From: Haberlea rhodopensis
Taxonomy: Eukaryota > Streptophyta > Magnoliopsida > Lamiales > Gesneriaceae
Direction: 5' to 3'
Length of the DNA stretch: 64,000 bases
Assembly (NCBI GenBank): GCA_907163345.1
Contig: CAJQUN010000004.1
Span: forward strand, 15,467,235 to 15,531,234
In this document: positions 34,089-45,410 of the stretch, piece after piece
Numbering within the stretch: the stretch's first letter is position 1
How the letters are laid out: each line of letters starts with the position of its first letter
Notes under the pieces: model-generated
Database searches by the model: none
What the model saw: the letters and a program-made list of their open reading frames with translations, nothing else
What the model was told of the DNA's origin: nothing
Program-made: the position numbers and the translations under genes

Positions 34089-34488
34089 TTTCTAAATTAA
34101 AGGTCGGGGGAATATCCAACTAGATATAAACACAAACTAAAATCATTTACAAAGAGAAAGAGTAGAAACCACTAAATCACAACTCTAATCGTTAATATAT
34201 TTATATTTTAAATTTATCACATTTTACCATATCATATAGACATGATGGATAGTATAGATGGTTAGTGAGACAACCTTATTTTAAATTGTTTAATGAGAAT
34301 CCGACATTAAACGGACGATAAAGTCTCATTTTGTTTTAGGATCGACTTGGTTTCGAGTGCAGTACCCAACTTCCCGTATAAAAGAAAAACTTGTTTAACA
34401 ATTCATAGATTGCATGACAACATTCGAGTCGATCCAAACTAAAAAAGTTAAAATAAAATTAAACCCCTAAACTATGCTTTAACTTCAA
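34089..34488. other. Intergenic, likely 3' UTR of HMGA gene at right end
   Basis: AT-rich with no open frame of interest. The bases just below 34489 presumably form the 3' UTR of the minus-strand HMGA gene. Confidence 0.4.
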
Positions 34489-35458
34489 TCAAGCCACCAA
34501 AGGCTCCGCCACCGCAGGTTTCGCCTTTGGGGGCCGTCCACGTTTTTTTCCAGTAACAGAACTAGCGGGTTTCGGTTTCGGAGCCGGCGACAGCGGGTCG
34601 GAAGCGTCATGGGACTTAGGGGGGCGTCCGCGAGAGCGCGGCGGGGGGAGGGTAGTTCCAGGGGGAAGAGGTATTTTCGGTTTTGCAGGACGACCGCGGC
34701 CGCGGGGAGGCGGCGAATTGGGGTCGGGTTTAAGGTAGTTGTTCTTGAGCAAAACGAGTTGCCCGGCGGATTTCATGCCGTTGAGATGGCGGGTGAGAAT
34801 CGTGGAGTGAGAGGGAGGTAGATCTCCGTATCTGGACTCGATGTACTTCGAGATTTCCGATTTGTTCGAGCCGTTCTTCTCGTTCAACTCTTCGATGGCT
34901 GTTAGAATCATCTGTAAAACGATGAAATGTTCTTAGGCCCAATTGGGTTTGAGAAATCAATTCAATTTTCATCATTAAGAGAGGAATTGAAGAAGATTGG
35001 GATGAAACAACTCATGAAATTGTTATAATTCGATCTGTAAGCTTTAGCTAAACATGCGCAGACACTATTTGATAAAATGCGTAAGCGTGGGAAACTCGAT
35101 GAGCAAAACTTCGAAACTCAACTGTAGCTTCAGAAATTAATCGGAAAAGGACAAATCTGCATAAAATATCCAAAGAATTGTTCAAGAAAATTCTGGGTCC
35201 ATAATTTGATCGGTAACCTATAGCTTAAAATGCGCAGACTGTTCGATAAAAAGCATGAACGGGACACGGGTGAGTAAAATTTCGAAATTCATCAGAAAAT
35301 AACAAATTTCCATAAAAAAAATACAAAGAACTTGAGAAAATTCTGGGTCGAAACGAAAAACTTCATACCTCAGGATACTGAGGCAAAGAGGGCGGAGCCG
35401 CAACATTCGCCGGATCTGATAATTGGGGATAAACGTTCAGCTGTTCTTCACTCGCCAT
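34489..35458 (-). CDS. HMGA-type (HMG-Y-related) protein with H1/H5 and AT-hooks, two exons
   Basis: A small nuclear chromatin protein that binds AT-rich DNA in the minor groove. Exon 1 is 35369-35458 (30 codons, MASEEQLNVY..PSLPQYPE) and exon 2 is 34489-34911 (140 codons), joined across a GT-AG intron of 457 bp (donor GAG|GTATGAAG, acceptor TTTTACAG|ATGATT), phase 0. The joined protein is 170 residues. Residues 31-95 form a linker-histone H1/H5 winged helix (NKSEISKYIESRYGDLP, ILTRHLNGMKSAGQL). Three AT-hooks follow at about 99-107 (PRGRGRPAK), 121-129 (RSRGRPPK) and 152-159 (KKRGRPPK). Plant HMGA proteins usually have four, so one hook is missing or diverged. Reading only exon 2 would lose the conserved N-terminus, which is why the upstream start was chosen. 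Confidence 0.92.
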
Positions 35459-36531
35459 AATCATAAACAAATTTCTTGAACTCCCACCAAATTTGGAATT
35501 TCGGAGCACAAAAAAACACAAAAATTTACGGGAAGAAATGATTTTCGGATGAAACTAAGTAGGGAATTTTAGTGTGAAGAAGGGATTTAAAAGGTGAACA
35601 GGGTGGAACTAGATCTGAGAGATGGAGTATTCTGGGTTTATCCGACGGCTGAAGATTTATTTCTGGGTTTTGATCTAACGGGTGAATTTGATTTACTTGA
35701 TTGTCACATGGATCGGTGACATGGCTACAGTAATTGCAATTTGCCCCACTAGATTTCACTAATTCCGCATCCGTCGTGTGGGGTACACACGAGTTAAATA
35801 TCTAACCCGTATGTTACTATTTGAAGCTTTATCCACTTTTGATCGGGTTGCATATTCTTATCCGTATCAAGTCTGATGATACAGATGGTGGAAAAAAATA
35901 TAAAATTGGGGAATAAGTTGTTTTAATTTTGATTATACATCTCAAACTGACTTATTAATACAAAATAATTTTGTTTTTAATTATAATTTTAGTCATTTTT
36001 TAACTTAAATGCTAATGCCACATCTGATATTACGCAGTAGTACAAATGATTGACTTGTCCAGTTTGATGTAAGCAATTCAACGAAAAAAGACTCAAATAA
36101 AATTGTTACATGGATCAAGATTTAAATTTGACTATGGTTAAGATCAAAATTAAATCAACTCATAGGAAAATTTTGGTGGCATTGCACCACCTCTGCAGAG
36201 AGAAGTTCTTGTATTGATTGGGTTCGTACACCAAAACATATAAATATATCAATAAGTATGTATATCTATGTTGTTGTATGACAAAATTCGGTACATACAA
36301 AAATTTCCTCTCTGCAGATATCTTTGATTCTGTGTCCATGATATGCATTCAATGGAGTGGGCATGGTGCAAGAGCGAATATGGAACATTATGTGAATATT
36401 TTTTAGGGTAAAATTTTGATGATAAATTTTGTGTTTGATGCAAAAATCATGTTATTTTGGTGAAAAAATTATGTTAGAATAATGTAATGGGTTGAAGATA
36501 TGACATAAGCTATTCTCCTTCCTGACGGAGA
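35459..36531. other. HMGA upstream region and intergenic DNA
   Basis: The first 300 bases hold the HMGA leader and promoter. The rest is AT-rich with small random frames on both strands. No transposon signature is seen until the Gypsy target site at 36532. Confidence 0.4.
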
Positions 36532-36536
36532 GCCCC

Positions 36537-38491
36537 TGTAAAAACCCGGATTTGAGGGTATCCATCAATTAAGGTAATTGATACAAGTTAAATTCTTTTA
36601 TAAATTGATAGGTGTTTGAGTACAACTAGAACACTAATTAATAACTAAGTGTTTTAGATGTTGTCACACTTCTTCTAAACTCTAGCCAAGAGTTTCAATA
36701 CACCAAGGAGTCCTCATCCATCTCAAACTCATCCTTTAACCTTCGATTTTCAGCAGATTGGATCGAACCAAACTCCTTCCTTTTAAATCAAATTTCAGCA
36801 GATTGAATCGCCACAGAATCAGCAACAATCTGCACAAGTCTCCTCCTATGTTTTCAAGTTAGAGTCCTACTCAAATACCTCATCTTAGCCTCTACTTTCA
36901 TCTATAAATAGAGCCAGCCAGGAGCACTTCTTTCACATCAAACCATCCCCCTCTCAGCAGTAACCTTTTCCTTCGAAATCTGTAGCCAAAGCCAATAGCT
37001 TTCTGCACGTGTTTGTCCAGGAAAGTTCATCAAGAATTTCGAAATCTTTCCAGCAAACCTAGCCGAGAAGTCTGCGCCTTTATACTTCAGAGTTTCAGCA
37101 ACAAGTTCGATAAAAACTCAGTCCACAAACCATCGAAAATCAGCAGCTATCACCTTCGTTAAATTCCAGCAATCTGTTTCGACAAATTCCTTGTGAAACA
37201 GCAGCCTTTCAGCAAGCAAGCAACCTTCGAAATTTTGTCCAAAGTTCAAGCTGAAACTATCGAAAAATCCAGCAGCTTTTGTTCGAAAGTTTCAGCAAGC
37301 AACCAGGTTCGAAAATCTATCCAATTGCCTTCGAAAATAATTCCAGAATCTGTCCAGAATTTAATCGAGTAATTCCAGCAAGTTTCTAGATTGAAACCGA
37401 GGGATTCTCGATCAATAATCAGCACCTACACCAACGTTAGCCTCACTTTCGAGCCTTGTTTCTGTCCAAGCTTTTCTGAAACGTTTCAACACTTTGTCCC
37501 CTCGAAGTGCAACCCAGATTCTGTCGAAATACGTTTGTGAATTCTGTCCGAAGGATTCCAGAATTTGGTTCAAGTTTTGGACGTCCTTCTCGTGTTGTTC
37601 AAGAGCCAAGGAGATAAGGATTCAAGTGTGTTATACCTCGATTACTCAAACACGCATCCAAGCACTGTAAGTGGGCTTTTGTTATGTATATTCGTTTCGT
37701 TTTCTAAAATCATATAGTATGTTTTGAAATCCCAATCGATATGTATTATGTTGAAATTATGAAAGTATATTTTGTAAGCACGCTAAACTCGAAATCTAAT
37801 TGGATTTGGATCCCCATGACCCTGATGCGGTGGGATGTAACCGCTAAAAGAACCTTATACGGTGGTAATCCGTTGTTTCTGGATTATCCAGACCCTTTAT
37901 TCGTGGGTTAGCCGATGTTATGACCTCATCTCTAGGAGGGTTAAGTCTAGAGACTGATATCAGTACCAAGAAGAGAGTAGAATGCTTTACTGTGCTTAAG
38001 TATATGAAAATTATGAAACGATATGTTATGTCATGGCTCGTAAGGGCAACCAAGTATGTTAAGATACATTCATATCGGTTTATGCAAGTTTGATGATCCA
38101 AGTTTATGAAAATTATATATATGTATGATATCGATTGTCCCCCACTTGCTGAGTGTTTTCCAAAGCACTCAACCCCTTACTCTACATCCCCAGATAAAGC
38201 CGAAGAAGAATTAGAGCAAGAAGAAGAGCACCAATTTTGGGGTTGGTGAATCAAGTCCGCTGCGTAATTCAAGATTTTATGTTTTCAAGTTTTCCAGTTT
38301 GAAGACAATTTTAATTATTCAGTTGTTAAGTTTTTAATTCCGCATTTCTTTATTCATTGTAAAGACAATGTTTTTATTTTTATGAAAAAAGACTGGCTTT
38401 TCAGTAGTTATGATATTATGAGGCTTATTGATTTCAAGTTGTTTATGGAAATCAATGCCGGTGTTATTGACCCCGGTCTCGGGGCGTGACA
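36537..38491 (+). repeat. 5' LTR of Gypsy element
   Basis: 1955 bp with TG..CA ends (TGTAAAAACCCGG to CGGGGCGTGACA). CTATAAATAGAGCC at about 36902 is a good TATA box. It is matched base for base by 43109-45063 apart from about four differences. Short antisense frames in it are repeated in the other LTR and are not genes. Confidence 0.97.
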
Positions 38492-38497
38492 TTTTAG

Positions 38498-38510
38498 TGG
38501 TATCAGAGCT
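38498..38510 (+). other. Primer-binding site of Gypsy element
   Basis: TGGTATCAGAGCT lies six bases inside the 5' LTR and matches the complement of initiator tRNA-Met at its first twelve bases, the standard primer for plant retrotransposons. Confidence 0.93.
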
Positions 38511-39108
38511 AGCCAGGTTCCATAATCCCGCTGGAAAAAAGTATTCTAGTTAAGGAAGTAACTAGAAGAAAATTCCGGTTGAAATAGACCAACTTGAGAA
38601 ATAAATACAGTTGGATGAAAATTGTCGTTTCATGATAATTACGATAATCAGAAGTCCAATCTGATTAATCACATGAATACGAAAATTTTCGAAATTTTAA
38701 AATTTTCAGTTTCTGTTTTTAAAATTTTATTTTCAAAAAATCGATTTTTAAGAATTATTTTCGGATTTTTCGATTTTCGTACAGTAAACCCTAGCCGGTT
38801 TACCGTCGCCGCCGATTGCAGCCATGATAGACGCCGGGGAGTATACCAATCGAATCGTCTTCTTCAGTCGATCATTCTGTCCAAGTATCAGACCAATCGG
38901 ACTTCGTTTAATCCGTCAATTTCCCGATTGTTCTCAGGAACCCTAATTCCCAATTTTTGTTCGATTCCCGATTTCTCGAGCCTCGCACGACTGTTTTGAA
39001 ATTAAAAATTTTCATGTGATTATTCCAGCAAGTCGATCATTAACCCTCTGTCAATTTCAGATTTCAAGCATCGATTAGGGTGAATTTCGAAACCCTAATT
39101 TTCGAACC
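38511..39108 (+). other. Gypsy leader region lacking gag N-terminus
   Basis: Between the primer site and the polyprotein there are about 600 bases with no Gag-like coding. The expected first 150-200 residues of Gag, with the capsid start, are absent. The stretch ends in an A-rich run at 39128-39145. Confidence 0.65.
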
Positions 39109-42100
39109 ATGAACCCTAATTTGAGATTTAAAAAAAAAAAAAAAACAGATTGCAAAATCAGAAGCCTGACGCAAACTCCCGACATGTCAGTGGTAGAGTA
39201 TACCGCAAAGTTCAACTCGCTAGGGACGTATGCACCAAGCATAATGGCAGACGAGTCCCTGAAACTACATCGCTTTAGGATTGGACTGAACAGTCGTATC
39301 CAATCCGCCATTGCGATTTTCGAAACCGCAAATTTTGGAGATCTAATGGGAGCAGCCATCAGGGCTGAAGCAGACATAAAGCGTCGCGAGGAAGAATTTA
39401 AGCGTAAGCGACCCTCCATTAGTCAGCATACCTCTAGTAATCAAAACTTCAAGAGGCCTAGTCCGTCCAGCAACCAGCAAAGGGGACCCACAGTAGGCCC
39501 AACTCAACAGAGGTACCCTAAGTGTTCGAACTGTGGATTCAACCATCTAGGAGAATGTCTCAGAGGAAAAGGTGCATGTTTCCGATGTGGGAAGACAGGC
39601 CACCGAATTGCTGAGTGTCCCAAACCTGATATGAGGGAGACGACTGTAAGGAATAACGGCCCTCCTAGTAAACCAAATGAGACTAAGCCGAACGCCAGAG
39701 TGTTTGCTATAACGCGAGAAGAGGCCGAGGACGCAAACGACGTGGTGGCAGGTACCATTTATTTAAACGAATTACCTGCGTATACATTGTTTGATTGTGG
39801 TGCCTCGCACTCGTTTATATCTAAGAGGTTTACTAAGAAACTAGCCCTTAAGCCTGAACTGCTTAGTGAACCATATAACGTAGCAACACCAGCCAATAAG
39901 ACCCTTATAGCACATAGCATACATCGAGATTGTAATCTTAGTATTAATGAAATCAAGTTTAATGCTGAGCTAATTCAACTCAAAATGGTAGATTTTGATG
40001 TTATATTGGGAATGGATTGGCTATCCAAACATCATGGAGTAGTAGACTGCCGTAACAAGAATGTTAAACTACGGACTCCAGACGAGAAAGAGATCGTATA
40101 CCACGGCAAAACTAAGGAACGAAAATTCCTTCTTTCAGCAGCACAAACGTGGAAAGCTGTGAAGAACGGTGAAGAAGTTTACCTAGCTACAATAAGCGAA
40201 GTAAAAGAGGAAGATGAACCCAGGATAGAAGACATAGCCGTCGTACAAGAATTTCCGGATGTCTTTCCTGAAGAGCTACCCGGTATAGTTCCAAACCGAG
40301 AATTGGAATTTGAGATTAATTTGGTACCAGGCGCTGCACCAGTCTCAAAGGCACCATACCGAATGGCTCCAGCCGAACTGAAGGAACTTAAGGAACAACT
40401 GCAGGAGTTATTGGACAAGAGACAAATCAGACCAAGTGTATCCCCATGGGGAGCTCCAGTGTTGTTTGTAAAGAAGAAAGACGGGAGCATGAGATTGTGC
40501 ATCGACTACAGAGAGCTGAATAAGATCACAATCAAGAACAAGTACCCTCTGCCAAGGATAGATGACCTATTCGATCAACTCAAAGGCGCTAAAGTGTTTT
40601 CCAAGCTCGATTTAAGGACATGCTATCACCAACTAAAGATTAAAGCAGAGGACGTGCCGAAAACAGCATTCAGAACGAGGTATGGGCATTACGAATTCAC
40701 GGTGATGCCATTTGGCTTGACAAACGCGCCAGCAGTATTCATGGACTTGATGAATCGAGTATTCAAGCCATTCTTAGATGACTTTGTCGTAGTGTTCATC
40801 GACGACATACTCATTTACTCGTCAAGCAATGAAGAACACGAACGACACCTTCGTCTTACGCTCCAGACACTAAGAGAGAAAGAACTCTACGCCAAGTTTA
40901 ACAAATGTGAATTTTGGCTAGAAAGTGTATCTTTCTTAGGACACATCATATCAAAAGAAGGCGTAATAGTGGACCCTAAAAAGGTAGAGGCAGTTTTAGA
41001 TTGGCCTAGGCCAACGACAGTGACAGAAATCCGAAGCTTCTTGGGATTAGCTGGTTACTACCGGAAGTTTGTCGAAGGATTTTCATCAATAGCAGTACCT
41101 CTTACCAGGCTCACACAAAAGAACGCAAAGTTCATATGGAGTGAAGAATGTGAGAAGAGCTTCGAAACATTAAAGGAAAAGCTCTCATCTGCACCTGTAC
41201 TAGTATTACCAACTGAAGACATGAGTTTCACTATTTATAGTGATGCATCTAAAGAAGGACTAGGATGTGTACTCATGCAGGAAGGAAGAGTAATTGCGTA
41301 TGCTTCAAGACAGCTCAAGCCTCAAGAGCAAAACTACCCTACGCATGACCTTGAATTAGCCGCAGTGGTGTTCGCCTTAAAGATTTGGAGACACTATCTG
41401 TATGGCGCCAAGTGCGAAGTGTTCACGGACCATCAAAGCCTCAAGTACTTGTTCACTCAAAAGGAACTCAACATGAGGCAGAGACGATGGATCGAACTTC
41501 TAAAAGACTACGATCTCACAATTAGCTACCACCCCGGCAAGGCAAACAAAGTAGCAGATGCTTTGAGCCGGAAAGGCAAAGGAAAAATAATCTTAGCTAC
41601 GGTCTCAGCTCAACCTTGTCTTCGAGAGACCATCAAGCTAAGCCAAGATCAAGATCCGAGCCTAACCAAGCTAAAAGAACAAGTCAGGGAGAAGGAAATT
41701 ACCGACTTTGAGATCGATAACAAGGGAATTCTGTGGATGAAAGGACGATTGTGCGTGCCAGATGTGAACAACATAAGACAAGAAGTAATGTCTGAAGCGC
41801 ACAAGTCAAAGTTTTCAGTCCACCCTGGGAGTACAAAGATGTACAAGGATTTGAAGGAAAGTTTTTGGTGGAACGCAATGAAAAAGGACGTAGCCGAATT
41901 TGTTGCCCGATGCTTAGTATGTCAGCAAGTGAAAGCTGAGCATCAGAGACCCGGAGGACTTCTTCAACCTTTAGAAATCCCTGAATGGAAATGGGATCAC
42001 ATCTCCATGGATTTTGTCGTGGGACTACCAAAGTCAAAGCAGGGCCATGACGGAATATGGGTAATTGTTGACAGATTAACCAAGTCAGCACACTTCCTAC

Positions 42101-43113
42101 CAGTCCGCATGAACTACAACTTAGACAAATTGGCAACTCTATATATGGACAATATAGTGAGATTGCATGGTGTCCCAGTGAGCATACTATCGGACCGAGA
42201 TCTCAGATTCGTGTCGCGTTTCTGGAAAAGCTTTCAGCAAGCTATGGGAAGTAAGGTAACTCTTAGCACGGCTTATCACCCACAAACTGATGGCCAGACG
42301 GAAAGGACTATCCAAACCCTCGAAGATATGCTAAGAGCTTGCGTATTAGACTTCACAGCAAATTGGAGCGAACTATTACCTCTAGTCGAGTTTGCTTACA
42401 ATAATAGCTATCATAGTAGCATTGAGATGGCGCCATATGAAGCACTCTATGGGCGCAAATGCCGATCACCCTTATACTGGGATGAAGTAGGAGAAAGAGC
42501 TATCACAGGACCTGAATTAGTACAAGCTACTACTGACAAGATAGCCATCATCAGAGATAGACTCAAGACAGCCCAGGACCGACAGAAGAGTTGGGCTGAT
42601 CTAAAAAGGAGACCCGTGGATATAGAGATTGGTGAGAAAGTCTATGTAAAGATTTCACCAATGAAAGGGGTAATTAGATTCGACAAAAGGGGAAAGTTGA
42701 ACCCAAGATATGTGGGACCATTTGAAGTTTTAGAAAAGGTGGGAACACTAGCATACAAAATATCACTACCGCCAAATCTGTCGAGGATTCACAATGTCTT
42801 CCACGTATCACAACTAAGGAAGTACATTGCCGACCCAAGTCATGTACTTGAAGCAGAACCCCTAGTAACTCAAGGGAACTTGGATGAGTCATTGAAATAC
42901 GAAGAAATCCCAATCCGTATTCTGGATACCAAGGACCAAGTTCTGAGAAGAAGGACCATTCCTTACGTCAAGATCCAATGGTCAAACCATACGGAAAGAG
43001 AAGCTACTTGGGAAATGGAAGAATCAATGCGGGAGAAATATCCCTATCTTTTCCTAAATCAGGTTGACTCGAGTTTCGAGGACGAAACTTCCAATAAGGA
43101 GGGAGTGATGTAA
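39109..43113 (+). CDS. Gypsy polyprotein (partial gag, PR, RT, RNase H, IN, chromodomain)
   Basis: One uninterrupted frame of 1334 codons. The opening MNPNLRFKKKKKTD is not Gag-like and comes from an A-rich run; Gag similarity begins at about residue 24 (QTPDMSVVEYTAKFNSLGTY). Two zinc-knuckle-like segments follow (CSNCGFNHLGEC near 140, CFRCGKTGHRIAEC near 157). The aspartic protease site is LFDCGASHSFIS (about 227). RT has LCIDYRELNKITIKNKYPLP (about 463) and VFIDDILIYSS (about 562). RNase H has YSDASKEGLG (about 710) and TDHQSLKYL. Integrase has HPGSTKMYKDL (about 905), CLVCQQVKAEH, ISMDFVVGLP, LSDRDLRFVS and STAYHPQTDGQTER. The tail IPYVKIQWSNHTEREATWEM is chromodomain-like and may steer integration to heterochromatin. 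The stop codon 43111-43113 lies inside the 3' LTR. Confidence 0.95.
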   Translation: MNPNLRFKKKKKTDCKIRSLTQTPDMSVVEYTAKFNSLGTYAPSIMADESLKLHRFRIGLNSRIQSAIAIFETANFGDLMGAAIRAEADIKRREEEFKRKRPSISQHTSSNQNFKRPSPSSNQQRGPTVGPTQQRYPKCSNCGFNHLGECLRGKGACFRCGKTGHRIAECPKPDMRETTVRNNGPPSKPNETKPNARVFAITREEAEDANDVVAGTIYLNELPAYTLFDCGASHSFISKRFTKKLALKPELLSEPYNVATPANKTLIAHSIHRDCNLSINEIKFNAELIQLKMVDFDVILGMDWLSKHHGVVDCRNKNVKLRTPDEKEIVYHGKTKERKFLLSAAQTWKAVKNGEEVYLATISEVKEEDEPRIEDIAVVQEFPDVFPEELPGIVPNRELEFEINLVPGAAPVSKAPYRMAPAELKELKEQLQELLDKRQIRPSVSPWGAPVLFVKKKDGSMRLCIDYRELNKITIKNKYPLPRIDDLFDQLKGAKVFSKLDLRTCYHQLKIKAEDVPKTAFRTRYGHYEFTVMPFGLTNAPAVFMDLMNRVFKPFLDDFVVVFIDDILIYSSSNEEHERHLRLTLQTLREKELYAKFNKCEFWLESVSFLGHIISKEGVIVDPKKVEAVLDWPRPTTVTEIRSFLGLAGYYRKFVEGFSSIAVPLTRLTQKNAKFIWSEECEKSFETLKEKLSSAPVLVLPTEDMSFTIYSDASKEGLGCVLMQEGRVIAYASRQLKPQEQNYPTHDLELAAVVFALKIWRHYLYGAKCEVFTDHQSLKYLFTQKELNMRQRRWIELLKDYDLTISYHPGKANKVADALSRKGKGKIILATVSAQPCLRETIKLSQDQDPSLTKLKEQVREKEITDFEIDNKGILWMKGRLCVPDVNNIRQEVMSEAHKSKFSVHPGSTKMYKDLKESFWWNAMKKDVAEFVARCLVCQQVKAEHQRPGGLLQPLEIPEWKWDHISMDFVVGLPKSKQGHDGIWVIVDRLTKSAHFLPVRMNYNLDKLATLYMDNIVRLHGVPVSILSDRDLRFVSRFWKSFQQAMGSKVTLSTAYHPQTDGQTERTIQTLEDMLRACVLDFTANWSELLPLVEFAYNNSYHSSIEMAPYEALYGRKCRSPLYWDEVGERAITGPELVQATTDKIAIIRDRLKTAQDRQKSWADLKRRPVDIEIGEKVYVKISPMKGVIRFDKRGKLNPRYVGPFEVLEKVGTLAYKISLPPNLSRIHNVFHVSQLRKYIADPSHVLEAEPLVTQGNLDESLKYEEIPIRILDTKDQVLRRRTIPYVKIQWSNHTEREATWEMEESMREKYPYLFLNQVDSSFEDETSNKEGVM
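43093..43108 (+). other. Polypurine tract of Gypsy element
   Basis: AATAAGGAGGGAGTGA directly precedes the 3' LTR, the usual primer for plus-strand synthesis. It is also coding: it specifies the last residues of the polyprotein. Confidence 0.85.
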
Positions 43114-45063
43114 AAACCCGGATTTGAGGGTATCCATCAATTAAGGTAATTGATACAAGTTAAATTCTTTTATAAATTGATAGGTGTTTGAGTACAACTA
43201 GAACACTAATTAATAACTAAGTGTTTTAGATGTTGTCCCACTTCTTCTAAACTCTAGCCAAGAGTTTCAATACACCAAGGAGTCCTCATCCATCTCAAAC
43301 TCATCCTTTAACCTTCGATTTTCAGCAGATTGGATCGAACCAAACTCCTTCCTTTTAAATCAAATTTCAGCAGATTGAATCGCCACAGAATCAGCAACAA
43401 TCTGCACAAGTCTCCTCCTATGTTTTCAAGTTAGAGTCCTACTCAAATACCTCATCTTAGCCTCTACTTTCATCTATAAATAGAGCCAGCCAGGAGCACT
43501 TCTTTCACATCAAACCATCCCCCTCTCAGCAGTAACCTTTTCCTTCGAAATCTGTAGCCAAAGCCAATAGCTTTCTGCACGTGTTTGTCCAGGAAAGTTC
43601 ATCAAGAATTTCGAAATCTTTCCAGCAAACCTAGCCGAGAAGTCTGCGCCTTTATACTTCAGAGTTTCAGCAACAAGTTCGATAAAAACTCAGTCCACAA
43701 ACCATCGAAAATCAGCAGCTATCACCTTCGTTAAATTCCAGCAATCTGTTTCGACAAATTCCTTGTGAAACAGCAGCCTTTCAGCAAGCAAGCAACCTTC
43801 GAAATTTTGTCCAAAGTTCAAGCTGAAACTATCGAAAAATCCAGCAGCTTTTGTTCGAAAGTTTCAGCAAGCAACCAGGTTCGAAAATCTATCCAATTGC
43901 CTTCGAAAATAATTCCAGAATCTGTCCAGAATTTAATCGAGTAATTCCAGCAAGTTTCTAGATTGAAACCGAGGGATTCTCGATCAATAATCAGCACCTA
44001 CACCAACGTTAGCCTCACTTTCGAGCCTTGTTTCTGTCCAAGCTTTTCTGAAACGTTTCAACACTTTGTCCCCTCGAAGTGCAACCCAGATTCTGTCGAA
44101 ATACGTTTGTGAATTCTGTCCGAAGGATTCCAGAATTTGGTTCAAGTTTTGGACGTCCTTCTCGTGTTGTTCAAGAGCCAAGGAGATAAGGATTCAAGTG
44201 TGTTATACCTCGATTACTCAAACACGCATCCAAGCACTGTAAGTGGGCTTTTGTTATGTATATTCGTTTCGTTTTCTAAAATCATATAGTATGTTTTGAA
44301 ATCCCAATCGATATGTATTATGTTGAAATTATGAAAGTATATTTTGTAAGCACGCTAAACTCAAAATCTAATTGGATTTGGATCCCCATGACCCTGATGC
44401 GGTGGGATGTAACCGCTAAAAGAACCTTATACGGTGGTAATCCGTTGTTTCTGGATTATCCAGACCCTTTATTCGTGGGTTAGCCGATGTTATGACCTCA
44501 TCTCTAGGAGGGTTAAGTCTAGAGACTGATATCAGTACCAAGAAGAGAGTAGAATGCTTTACTGTGCTTAAGTATATGAAAATTATGAAACGATATGTTA
44601 TGTCATGGCTCGTAAGGGCAACCAAGTATGTTAAGATACATTCATATCGGTTTATGCAAGTTTGATGATCCAAGTTTATGAAAATTATATATATGTATGA
44701 TATCGATTGTCCCCCACTTGCTGAGTGTTTTCCAAAGCACTCAACCCCTTACTCTACATCCCCAGATAAAGCCGAAGAAGAATTAGAGCAAGAAGAAGAG
44801 CACCAATTTTGGGGTTGGTGAATCAAGTCCGCTGCGTAATTCAAGATTTTATGTTTTCAAGTTTTCCAGTTTTAAGACAATTTTAATTATTCAGTTGTTA
44901 AGTTTTTAATTCCGCATTTCTTTATTCATTGTAAAGACAATGTTTTTATTTTTATGGAAAAAGACTGGCTTTTCAGTAGTTATGATATTATGAGGCTTAT
45001 TGATTTCAAGTTGTTTATGGAAATCAATGCCGGTGTTATTGACCCCGGTCTCGGGGCGTGACA
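43109..45063 (+). repeat. 3' LTR of Gypsy element
   Basis: 1955 bp, same length as the 5' LTR. Differences seen by eye: A/C near 43235, G/A near 44364, G/T near 44873 and A/G near 44957. It is followed by the GCCCC target copy. Confidence 0.97.
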
Positions 45064-45410
45064 GCCCCCCTTTCTCTACCTCTTCTCCTGCCTCCAACAT
45101 CGCTTGTTGATTTTGATTTCCATAGTTGTAAATAAATCTTCCAATAATCCTTATCATTTTTATTTATAGAATTTGTGAATATATTTATTCAGTTAATTCA
45201 GTTTAGTAAAACCAAGTTCTCTCATTATACCCCATTATTAGTCATAGACTCATAATCCCTCCATTATTAAAATGGCGATTATTAATATTTAGAACTGAAA
45301 TGGGTTTTAAAGGAGGATGGATTTTGACCAGGTCATTCACAATTTCTTCCTAAACAATGGACTGAATTATAAGGGATAACACATAACGTCGCTACAGTCT
45401 GTGTCTATTT

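Larger units (their letters stand above)
36532..45068 (+). mobile_element. Young Gypsy (chromovirus, Tekay-like) retrotransposon
   Basis: A complete insertion with exact 5-bp target duplication GCCCC (36532-36536 and 45064-45068), two 1955-bp LTRs, a primer-binding site, one long open polyprotein frame and a polypurine tract. By eye the LTRs differ at only four sites (about 0.2%), so insertion was recent, of the order of 0.1 million years at usual plant rates. Gene order protease-RT-RNase H-integrase and a C-terminal chromodomain-like tail mark a chromovirus; the tail sequence resembles the Tekay/Del clade. The gag N-terminus is missing, so this copy may need Gag from a relative. Confidence 0.95.

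Noticed and set aside
34609..34821. Arg/Gly-rich open frame opposite the HMGA exon
   Set aside because: Shadow of the AT-hook coding strand.
37412..38101. Antisense open frames in the 5' LTR, repeated identically at 43984-44673
   Set aside because: They are copies of the same LTR sequence and have no protein family features.
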